Below are positions 57,849 to 64,000 of a DNA stretch of 64,000 bases, in pieces; within the stretch, counting starts at the first letter, position 1; the number at the start of each line of letters is the position of its first letter. The position numbers and the translations under genes are program-made. The stretch comes from Thermococcus paralvinellae (lineage in GTDB: Archaea; Methanobacteriota_B; Thermococci; Thermococcales; Thermococcaceae): contig NZ_CP006965.1 of the NCBI RefSeq assembly GCF_000517445.1, positions 620,001-684,000 on the forward strand. Reading direction: 5' to 3'. The notes beneath the pieces are model-generated. The model was not told the origin of the DNA. It did not search any database and worked only from the letters and a program-made list of their open reading frames with translations.

Positions 57849-58904
57849 ATGATGGTTATGTGGTTCCGCAGGGTTGATATAAGAGAAATTGAAAAAGCAA
57901 AGAGAGCAATGCCTCATTATTTTGAAATCCTTTCTGGGAGAGAAAAACCCAATTTTTTCTATGCAAAGCAAGTGAAGGTTAATTTTTCAAAAGATGACCC
58001 TCTTGAGGAACTTTGGAAGGCCCATGAAGAAGGTATGGAAAAATTGAAAGAGAACGATTTAAGCAAAAATTTAGAGAAAAGTCTTCTTGATCTGAAAGCT
58101 TTGATAGCAGACAGAATAATTGAAAAGTGTGAACTTTGTGAGATTAAATGCCGAGTAAACAGAAAGGAGAGCATTGGCTACTGTCGAGTTAAGGATAGCT
58201 TGATTGCAAGTGACTTTCTACACATTGGAGAAGAGCCCGAGCTAGTTCCATCATACACTATATTCTTCTCTGGGTGCAACTTTAGATGTGTGTTTTGTCA
58301 AAACTGGGACATAAGTCAGTACAGGGTTGGATTAAGATATTCACCAGAAGAAATGGCGACTAAAATCGCTGTTGCGTATGCTGAGGGTGCCAAAAATGTG
58401 AATTTTGTTGGAGGAGAGCCAACACCAAATTTACCTTTCATCCTTGAGACGCTCAGATACGTTAAAGTCCCGATTCCAGTAGTCTGGAATTCTAACATGT
58501 ACATGAGCGAGATTACAATGAAGCTCCTGGATGGAATAGTTGATGTTTACCTGGCTGATTTTAAGTGGGGCAACAACGAAGATGCCCTTAAGTATTCAAA
58601 AGCTCCAAGTTATTGGGAAGTTGTAACAAGAAACTTCCTTCTAGCCAAAGGACACTATAAAGCAGAGTTTTTGATAAGGCATCTGGTAATGCCAAATCAT
58701 CTGGAATGTTGCACTAAGCCAATTTTGAAGTGGATAGCGGAGAATATTGGAAAAGAAGTTAGAGTAAACGTGATGTTTCAGTACAGACCAGAATACAAAG
58801 CGGAGAAATATTCTGAAATTGCTAGAAGTTTAAACTATGATGAAATGAAGAGGGCAGTTGAACTTGTTGCAGAGGTTGGACTGAAGAATGCGATGGTTGG
58901 ATAA
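57849..58904 (+). CDS. Radical SAM protein (PflA-like / AmmeMemoRadiSam type)
   Basis: This 351-aa protein has the radical SAM motif in FFSGCNFRCVFCQNWDIS (CxxxCxxC near residues 138-145). It is preceded by an extra cysteine set, CELCEIKCRVNRKESIGYC near 97-115, as in PflA-like archaeal proteins. NFVGGEPTPN follows as the SAM-binding GGE. Substrate unknown. A TATA-like TTTTAAGTAT about 25 bases upstream of 57849 suggests a leaderless start; in-frame ATGs at 57852 and 57858 are alternatives. Confidence 0.78.
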   Translation: MMVMWFRRVDIREIEKAKRAMPHYFEILSGREKPNFFYAKQVKVNFSKDDPLEELWKAHEEGMEKLKENDLSKNLEKSLLDLKALIADRIIEKCELCEIKCRVNRKESIGYCRVKDSLIASDFLHIGEEPELVPSYTIFFSGCNFRCVFCQNWDISQYRVGLRYSPEEMATKIAVAYAEGAKNVNFVGGEPTPNLPFILETLRYVKVPIPVVWNSNMYMSEITMKLLDGIVDVYLADFKWGNNEDALKYSKAPSYWEVVTRNFLLAKGHYKAEFLIRHLVMPNHLECCTKPILKWIAENIGKEVRVNVMFQYRPEYKAEKYSEIARSLNYDEMKRAVELVAEVGLKNAMVG

Positions 58905-58923
58905 GACAATATGAGGTGATATC

Positions 58924-59064
58924 GTGTATAATCCCATATCTGTTCCTAGAGGAATTTTCCTTGAAAAAGTTGCTCTCATTCTAGTAGTATTTTTGGTGCT
59001 GCTTGTGCTGAAAACTTTGTTAGAAAAATATCTTGAGAAAAGAAGCCTAGAAAAGGAAAGCTAA
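58924..59064 (+). CDS. 46-residue membrane protein
   Basis: A GTG start lies four bases after GAGGTGAT. The peptide begins MYNPISVPRGIFLEK, has one hydrophobic helix (about residues 16-32) and a charged KYLEKRSLEKES tail. It is 19 bases after the radical SAM gene and probably cotranscribed. Its stop overlaps the 3' end of the convergent gene at 59061. Confidence 0.5.
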   Translation: MYNPISVPRGIFLEKVALILVVFLVLLVLKTLLEKYLEKRSLEKES

Positions 59065-59255
59065 CCACCAGCCCTTGCTAACCTTAGCTTTTCCATGAAC
59101 TTCTCTATCTCCTTTTTATCTCCCTCAATAATTACCTCGTATCTGGGCATTCCATGGAAAGGTTCAGCTTCTCTAATCTCTAGCCTAACCGAAGCGTTTG
59201 ACTTCTTTAAGATTATCTCAAGATCTTCTGGTGGAATTGAAGTTATTATCCTCAT
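59061..59255 (-). CDS. Small conserved protein of unknown function
   Basis: This 64-aa protein has a compact strand-helix-strand-strand-helix pattern (MRIITSIPPEDLEIILKKS, RLEIREAEPFHGMPRYEVIIEGDKKEIEKFMEKL), ACT- or ferredoxin-like in outline. Its ATG overlaps the peroxiredoxin stop (ATGA), so the two are translated together. Function unknown. Confidence 0.65.
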   Translation of the reverse strand: MRIITSIPPEDLEIILKKSNASVRLEIREAEPFHGMPRYEVIIEGDKKEIEKFMEKLRLARAGG

Positions 59256-59695
59256 TTTTCCACCAGTTCCTTAACAACTTCAAGAACCTTAGCAGCGTGC
59301 CCCTTGGTTTTAACTCTTCTCTTTTCCCACACAATTTCTCCTTTGGGATTTATTATAAAGGTACTCCTCAATACGCCTTCTCCTCTCATCTTTTTGCCCC
59401 AGGCACCCAAAGTCTTTATCAGCTTAGCCTCTGGGTCACTGAGGAGTTTAACCTTGAGATTGTGCTTCTCTTTAAATCTCCGATGGGATTCAATGGAGTC
59501 TTTGCTGACTCCAACAACGAGGACTCCAAACTTCTCAAATTCAGGTAAAAGCTCTGTGAACTCCTTAGCCTCTGTGGTACAGCCTGGAGTATTATCCCGT
59601 GGATAGATGTAGAGGACAATCCATCTGCCAAGGAAATCCTTTAGCTTTACCTCTTTTCCATCTTCATCCAAAAGGGGAATCTCAAGATACTCCAT
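59252..59695 (-). CDS. Peroxiredoxin, Bcp/PrxQ type
   Basis: This 147-aa thioredoxin-fold peroxidase has the peroxidatic cysteine C39 in PRDNTPGCTTEA. The PrxQ resolving cysteine five residues later is absent, making it a 1-Cys form that needs an outside thiol. LGAWGKKMRGEGVLRSTFIINPKG is typical of Bcp. It reduces hydroperoxides. Confidence 0.92.
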   Translation of the reverse strand: MEYLEIPLLDEDGKEVKLKDFLGRWIVLYIYPRDNTPGCTTEAKEFTELLPEFEKFGVLVVGVSKDSIESHRRFKEKHNLKVKLLSDPEAKLIKTLGAWGKKMRGEGVLRSTFIINPKGEIVWEKRRVKTKGHAAKVLEVVKELVEK

Positions 59696-59806
59696 ACAAC
59701 CACCTGATTAAAATTAGGAAGACCTAACTTTATTAACCTTTTCCATACAGAAAACTCTATTAGATAAGTTCGATTGAGAAAGATAGGCACTATTTTTGTT
59801 GCATTT

Positions 59807-60523
59807 TCATGTTTTCTTGTTATAAACATCTAGGTACTCTCTTATCATCACAAATTTAGCATTTTGATCCTTGTAATAATCAATTAACCTCTCTAAAAGT
59901 ATTAAAGCATTGTCTCCTGTGTTAAACTTGCAGTCAAATCGTATTTTCTCTTTTTGCATTGGAACGAACTCCCAAGGATGAGCAAAATAAACTCTTGGTT
60001 CCCTTAGTCTCGCATGAATAAATTTCTGTACTGGCCAGGGAAGCCTTAATATGGAAGATGTTACCGAGACTGGAATCTCTAAAACACCATCAAGCACTTT
60101 AATTCCCCCTTTATACCCCTTGTATCTTGCCCTTGAGGAATCCACTAGTATTCCGTTTTTACTTAAAGCTGAAAAGAGATATCTGGGAAATTGAAGATTT
60201 GGGGCCCTAAAAGAGACAACATCTCCGAACTCTCTCAAAATGTCTAGTGACTTTTTAATAATGACCTCCGCCTTGTTTTTCTCAAGTTTATCAAACCGCT
60301 CATGATTAAAGCCATGACAGCCGAGTTCATGCCCTTCATCAACAATCCTTTTTGCAAGATTTGGGTATTTCTTTGCCATCTCAGCAGTGAAGAAGAATGT
60401 TGCTTTAACATTCTTTTCATTGAGAAGATCAAGAATCTTCGGTAATCCTTCTTCCATGCCTCTGGTAGTGTTTAAGTATGGTGGACAATCTTGCTCGACG
60501 TCAAAGGTTAAAGACACCAGCAT
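59807..60523 (-). CDS. Polysaccharide deacetylase (NodB homology)
   Basis: This 238-aa protein has TFDVEQD with the metal aspartate (D8) and HGFNH (H70, H74), plus FRAPNLQFP and FAHPWEF, the motifs of CE4-type deacetylases. No signal peptide, so it may act on a cytoplasmic, lipid-linked glycan. Its start overlaps the glycosyltransferase gene by 23 bases, placing it in a glycan-building operon. Confidence 0.88.
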   Translation of the reverse strand: MLVSLTFDVEQDCPPYLNTTRGMEEGLPKILDLLNEKNVKATFFFTAEMAKKYPNLAKRIVDEGHELGCHGFNHERFDKLEKNKAEVIIKKSLDILREFGDVVSFRAPNLQFPRYLFSALSKNGILVDSSRARYKGYKGGIKVLDGVLEIPVSVTSSILRLPWPVQKFIHARLREPRVYFAHPWEFVPMQKEKIRFDCKFNTGDNALILLERLIDYYKDQNAKFVMIREYLDVYNKKT

Positions 60524-61727
60524 TCGTTATTCCCCCTTTCAGCACCTGGTGGAGTGTGTATAGAATGAAGGGATCTCTTTCAAATGTTTCTATCGTCTTC
60601 TTGTATATCTCGACTATTTCTTTTGCTATCTTTTCCCATGTAAATTCCTCTTTTACAATCTTTCTTGCATTTTTGCCCATCTTTTCAATCAATTCCACGT
60701 TATTTAGCAGATATACAATGTTTTCCAGCAACTCTTTGTCGTCTTGGGACATTAATCCAGTGAGGCCATGCTTGACTATCTCGCTTATCCCTCCATGATT
60801 ATTTGCTATCACAGGAACCCCACAAGAAAGGGCTTCAAGGGCGGCTATTCCAAACGCTTCATAAATCGTTGGGGATAAGTAAATATCGCTTGCCCAGAGG
60901 TATTCTCTAACTTTTTCTCTGGGTTGCTTTCCAACCATCAAAACCTTATCCTGAACATGGTATGATTTAATGAGTTCTTCTATTTTCCTTCTCTCTGGAC
61001 CATCGCCTATTATTACGAATTTTATATTGGTCGTTCTATATTTTTCTGTGAGAGTTCTAGCTAATTTGGGTATTACATCTATTCTTTTTCTCTTTGTGAG
61101 TCTTGAAGTGGTTGTTATTACTATTCCATCTAGTCCAATGTTGCTTTTCCATTCTTTTTTATCTTCCACAGGCTTCCAGAAATTCGTATCTATACCATTT
61201 GGTACAACATGTATCGGTTTGTTCTTAAGTCTTGCACCAAGGATTTTCTCTAAGTCTTTCTGTACAGCATTGCTCACAGCAATAAAGCCGTTAACCTTCC
61301 TCAGAGAAGCTCGTAAAAGGAAGATATAGGTCGGGTTTAAGATAGATTTGCCCAAGAATGAATGGTTTGTTATAATGCTCGGAACACCTCTAATCCCACT
61401 GGAAAGATTTGAAACTCCTACGGCTATTGGAGAATAAATGCTGTGTCCGTGAGTGATATCAAAATGCTCCTTTTTGTAAAGCTCGTTCACGCTTTTGAGC
61501 AGATTCATTCCAATGCTTATGTGGAAGCTATCAACGGTAATCCTCCCTTTAAACCGGTGGACAGTATATGGGAGGGTTTTATCTGGAAAATCTCCAAATC
61601 TTGTTATAACATGAACATCATGCCCCATATCAACAAGATTTAAAGCTAAATCATGGATGTGATACTCTATTCCACCGATACTTGGAAAAAACCAATCCGA
61701 AGCTAATGCGATTTTAAGACTCTCCAT
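60501..61727 (-). CDS. Glycosyltransferase family 4
   Basis: This 408-aa GT-B protein shows the N-terminal SDWFFPSIGGIEYHIHDLA loop and HGHSIYSPIAV; the C-terminal nucleotide-sugar site has STRLTKRKRIDVIPKLA, IIGDGPERRKIE, and the EX7E-like YEAFGIAALEALSCGVPVIANNHGGISE. Likely adds a sugar from a nucleotide donor to a lipid or polysaccharide. It overlaps both neighbours. Confidence 0.92.
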   Translation of the reverse strand: MESLKIALASDWFFPSIGGIEYHIHDLALNLVDMGHDVHVITRFGDFPDKTLPYTVHRFKGRITVDSFHISIGMNLLKSVNELYKKEHFDITHGHSIYSPIAVGVSNLSSGIRGVPSIITNHSFLGKSILNPTYIFLLRASLRKVNGFIAVSNAVQKDLEKILGARLKNKPIHVVPNGIDTNFWKPVEDKKEWKSNIGLDGIVITTTSRLTKRKRIDVIPKLARTLTEKYRTTNIKFVIIGDGPERRKIEELIKSYHVQDKVLMVGKQPREKVREYLWASDIYLSPTIYEAFGIAALEALSCGVPVIANNHGGISEIVKHGLTGLMSQDDKELLENIVYLLNNVELIEKMGKNARKIVKEEFTWEKIAKEIVEIYKKTIETFERDPFILYTLHQVLKGGITNAGVFNL

Positions 61728-62575
61728 ATTTCGGTACCTCCTAATACTATTAATGTTATAAATCCGACTATTGAACTCAGCACATAAGAAATAAAGCGCT
61801 CAATTAGTGTTATTGATACGGCTAGGGTTGAAGGTATTCCAAAGTAGGTAAGTGTCCCTATTAGTCCGCCCTCTACTATACCAATCCCTCCGGGAGTAAA
61901 TGCCATAAGCCCAAATATAAGATTTGCAAGTGAGACTATTGCTAAAAATCCAATACTTGGATTCCAGCCAAAAGCAAGTGCTATGAGTTTGAGCCTAAGC
62001 ATATCCAAAAACCAAACCACTGAACTCAATCCAACCACGAGAATATTTAATGAGAATTTCCGTTTTAATGAAATTATATTCATGAGTTCTTCTGTTGTAA
62101 GCTCAACTTTAATTATTTTAACTGAAAGCTTTATGAATTCTTCCCAATTGAGCCAAATAAGCACCACAACAAAGATTGCGAGTGAAACAAAATAGATAAT
62201 ATGTCTAGCGAAATACGTTAGTCCCAAAAACAATAGGATTGTTACTGGAAAGGCTTCCATTATCCTTTCATAAAGTATGCTGACAGTCGATAAGCTCAAT
62301 GGAATCTTATATTTTTTCGATATCCAAGTAACTCTTAGAATTTCTCCACCCCCACGGCTCATTGGAGTAACGTTATTAACAAAAATAGAGGAGAGAATCG
62401 CTTTTAAGAGATCAATCAAGGGTACATTTTTTCCCATGCTATCCAGTATAATTTTCCAGCGAAGGGCGTAGATTATAGTACTTAGGTAATATAAAGCCAG
62501 AGCAATTGTAATAAGCTCCAAACTGGTTTTATTTAATGATTTGAGGAGATTAGTGTATTCCCCTATAGTTATCAT
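61703..62575 (-). CDS. Lysyl-phosphatidylglycerol synthase-like / UPF0104 membrane protein
   Basis: This protein is about 290 aa with some eight helices. The RWKIILDSMGKNVPLIDLLKAILSSIFVNNVTPMSRGGGEILRV segment and the late AFTPGGIGIVEGGLIG motif mark the UPF0104/AglD family, thought to help flip or extend lipid-linked sugars. With GT4 and the deacetylase it forms a three-gene glycan set. ATG 62575 or 62581; the AGGG site is near both. Confidence 0.82.
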   Translation of the reverse strand: MITIGEYTNLLKSLNKTSLELITIALALYYLSTIIYALRWKIILDSMGKNVPLIDLLKAILSSIFVNNVTPMSRGGGEILRVTWISKKYKIPLSLSTVSILYERIMEAFPVTILLFLGLTYFARHIIYFVSLAIFVVVLIWLNWEEFIKLSVKIIKVELTTEELMNIISLKRKFSLNILVVGLSSVVWFLDMLRLKLIALAFGWNPSIGFLAIVSLANLIFGLMAFTPGGIGIVEGGLIGTLTYFGIPSTLAVSITLIERFISYVLSSIVGFITLIVLGGTEIWRVLKSH

Positions 62576-62687
62576 TTTCATCCCTACCGTCTTCTCTTGT
62601 ACCATACTTAAAAGTTAAGTGGTTCATTTCTCAAAGTGTTATAAAAAGTAAAAATGCAGGTACCAAAAAATGAAAGTTAGAAAGATT

Positions 62688-63212
62688 TCAACCCTCCTCT
62701 TCTTGTTCTAGTTCTTCCTGAATATTGTCTGTATCATTGCTGTCATTTGAAAGCTTGTTTTTATTATTTTCCTCTAACTCTTTATCAGTTTCTTCTTCAA
62801 TGCCGCTGTCAATATGGAGTATTTTTCCATTTCCTGCGTCGACTTTTACGTCTTTTATAGTACCATCGCCGGTTTTAACCTCAACTGAATAAACTAGATA
62901 TCCATTTTCATTATCCAGTTCAACTTTGATGACGTTTCCATTGACCTCTGCTAGGGCCGCTTGCTTTGCTTGCTCCGGAGTTATCTTTGCTAAACTTTGA
63001 AGCAATTTTGCTTCTTGATCTTCACTGATACCATCTGCAGTTTTGGGAACAGTTATGCTTCCAACATAATTTGGCGAGTGAATGCCAGTTTGTGTTTCAT
63101 TATCAGCTGTGTTTGATGCTGCTAGTGCAAAGGCTCCAATGCCAAGCCCCACTATTAGCGCTGCCAGCGCTGCTACAATTTTCTTTCCAATATTAAATTT
63201 CCAGATCTTCAT
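62688..63212 (-). CDS. Secreted PepSY-domain protein
   Basis: This 174-aa protein has a signal sequence (KKIVAALAALIVGLGIGAFALAA), then a PepSY domain near residues 75-135 (KITPEQAKQAALAEVNGNVIKVELDNENGYLVYSVEVKTGDG...KVDAGNGKIL), then a highly acidic Asn/Glu/Asp tail. PepSY domains often inhibit proteases or help signalling at the cell surface. ATG at 63212 follows GGAGGTGA. It is divergent from the regulator at 63420. Confidence 0.82.
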   Translation of the reverse strand: MKIWKFNIGKKIVAALAALIVGLGIGAFALAASNTADNETQTGIHSPNYVGSITVPKTADGISEDQEAKLLQSLAKITPEQAKQAALAEVNGNVIKVELDNENGYLVYSVEVKTGDGTIKDVKVDAGNGKILHIDSGIEEETDKELEENNKNKLSNDSNDTDNIQEELEQEEEG

Positions 63213-63419
63213 GTTTTTCACCTCCATCCGGTTCTTCAATTTTGTATTAAACAGAGCCCATATAAAGTTCTTCTGGTTCAATACTGGAATTGTTAGTTCA
63301 ATTTTCAAAATATGAGCAATTTCATTTTTGGACATAGAAAATACAGTGTAAATAACATTTCTAAAATTGAACCAAAAAAGTATTATCTATCCCAAATCAG
63401 TAAAATACCAAGGATAACA

Positions 63420-63947
63420 ATGAGCGGGAAAGAGCTCAATGAGACAACAAAGCGAGTGTTTGAATTCATTAAAGAGAATCCTGGACTGAATTTCAATGAA
63501 ATATCTCGAAGACTTGGGCTAGCTAAGGGAGACTTACAGTATCACATATACAAGCTTGAAAAGATGGGAGTGGTAAAGTCCAAAAGAAGCGGATTGAAGA
63601 GGCATTATTTTCCGGCAGGAATTTTTAGTGAAAAGGAGGAAGATGTTCTCAGTCTTATTTCAAGCGAAAACATGAGGGAAATAATAATGTATTTAATCAC
63701 TAATCCAGGAATTACTCAAAAAGAACTGTGTGAGAAAATTGGTTTATCTCCTCCGACAATTAACTATTACATGAGCAAACTTGAAAAGTTGGGACTGGTT
63801 GAAGGAAGTAGGGAGGGAAAATTTGTAAGATATTACTTTGTGGGAGATAGAGAGTTGTTCATTAAGATGATCAGGAACTATCATCCGAGTTTGCTCGAAA
63901 GATGGGCTGATAGGATTGTGGACATATTCCTGGACTTTGGGGGGTGA
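63420..63947 (+). CDS. Transcriptional regulator with two winged-helix domains
   Basis: This 175-aa protein has one winged helix at about residues 8-60 (RVFEFIKENPGLNFNEISRRLGLAKGDLQYHIYKLEKMGVV) and a second at about 75-140 (IIMYLITNPGITQKELCEKIGLSPPTINYYMSKLEKLGLVEG). Both are MarR/ArsR-like. The divergent PepSY gene is a candidate target. ATG at 63420 has AAGGATA upstream. Confidence 0.82.
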   Translation: MSGKELNETTKRVFEFIKENPGLNFNEISRRLGLAKGDLQYHIYKLEKMGVVKSKRSGLKRHYFPAGIFSEKEEDVLSLISSENMREIIMYLITNPGITQKELCEKIGLSPPTINYYMSKLEKLGLVEGSREGKFVRYYFVGDRELFIKMIRNYHPSLLERWADRIVDIFLDFGG

Positions 63948-63952
63948 TTGAA

Positions 63953-64000
63953 ATGCTTGATGCTGAACAGATTTTGAGCTTGGGAATAGTTATATTTTCC
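63953..64000 (+). CDS. Membrane protein, 5' end only
   Basis: ATG follows GGGGTGAT, which overlaps the stop of the regulator. Only 16 codons are in the window (MLDAEQILSLGIVIFS), ending in what looks like a membrane helix. It is probably cotranscribed with the regulator. Confidence 0.55.
   Translation, partial: MLDAEQILSLGIVIFS

Noticed and set aside
63312-63419. N-terminal extension of the tandem winged-helix regulator
   Set aside because: The extra 36 residues are basic and unstructured with no ribosome site, and this stretch is the divergent promoter region shared with the PepSY gene.
1-64000. CRISPR array near the CARF-like or Cas4-like genes
   Set aside because: I saw no set of regularly spaced direct repeats of about 25-37 bases anywhere in the window.
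1-64000. Insertion sequences or integrated elements
   Set aside because: No transposase or integrase gene and no terminal inverted repeats with target duplications were seen; the 122-bp inverted repeat flanks metabolic genes and contains promoters, not transposase ends.

Overview
The window is archaeal chromosome from the order Thermococcales. The gene set points to an anaerobic hyperthermophile close to Thermococcus or Palaeococcus: TFB, an archaeal histone, topoisomerase VI, type III RuBisCO, a 2-oxoacid:ferredoxin oxidoreductase, a formaldehyde:ferredoxin oxidoreductase of exactly the family length, the heat-shock regulator Phr, and archaeosine and wyosine tRNA-modification enzymes. Genes are packed tightly. 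Starts usually follow GGAGGTGA- or GGTGA-type ribosome sites, promoters are BRE/TATA, and several genes look leaderless. The base composition is AT-rich. I cannot name the species.

Layout. 1-1.6 kb: end of a KorDAB-type ferredoxin oxidoreductase operon (minus strand). 1.8-5 kb: RaSEA, a DUF996 membrane protein, SurE and a MarC-type membrane protein. 5.1-12.3 kb: an informational operon (aIF1A, Rio1, a Dim2-like KH protein, Top6B, Top6A, a DUF530-like protein, a DUF1699-like protein, a DUF4129-like membrane protein). 12.3-15.1 kb: MptA, a DUF2284 protein, then a stand-alone CARF-like protein beside a PIN-nuclease protein. 15.1-19 kb: TIP49/RuvB-like helicase, Gar1-TFB, a C/D box sRNA candidate, a phosphodiesterase and a histone. 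19.1-26.8 kb: Na+/solute symporter with a 30-residue companion, RuBisCO, thymidine kinase, Phr with its own operator, S17e, a second C/D box sRNA whose D' box contains the DUF371 stop codon, and glycerate 2-kinase.

26.9-37 kb is the most unusual part. It holds a complete bacterial-style phosphotransferase system: enzyme I, HPr, two IIA proteins, an ascorbate-type IIB and an ascorbate-type IIC. Beside these lie an Orc1/Cdc6-family AAA+ ATPase, a GlmS-like SIS isomerase with a dead glutaminase domain, a second SIS protein and NagA. A perfect 122-bp inverted repeat (28593-28714 and 33038-33159) carries the same BRE/TATA promoter and upstream region in front of both the IIC gene and the HPr-SIS-SIS-NagA operon. 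The two halves of the locus therefore share one control cassette. The likely flow is uptake and phosphorylation of an amino sugar such as GlcNAc, deacetylation by NagA, then isomerisation and deamination towards fructose-6-phosphate.

37-49.5 kb is mostly housekeeping and conserved unknowns: radical SAM, acyltransferase, NfeD, CoA-binding, TRM11-family methyltransferase, YjbQ, GTPase, HD, MBL and TrmO-like proteins, a solo Cas4-like nuclease, a textbook C/D box sRNA, Taw2, an M23-like protein and a MoaD/ThiS-like protein. 49.5-57.8 kb: FOR, then a cluster of secreted and membrane proteins (two DUF2202 ferritin-like proteins, a cell-wall-binding-repeat protein, a DUF4405-like membrane protein and paralogous small proteins). 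Two of its genes share an identical 29-bp palindromic promoter element, and the cluster ends with a small ArsR-type regulator. 57.8-64 kb: a radical SAM enzyme, a 46-residue membrane protein, peroxiredoxin, a polysaccharide deacetylase / glycosyltransferase / flippase-like set, a PepSY protein and a tandem winged-helix regulator.
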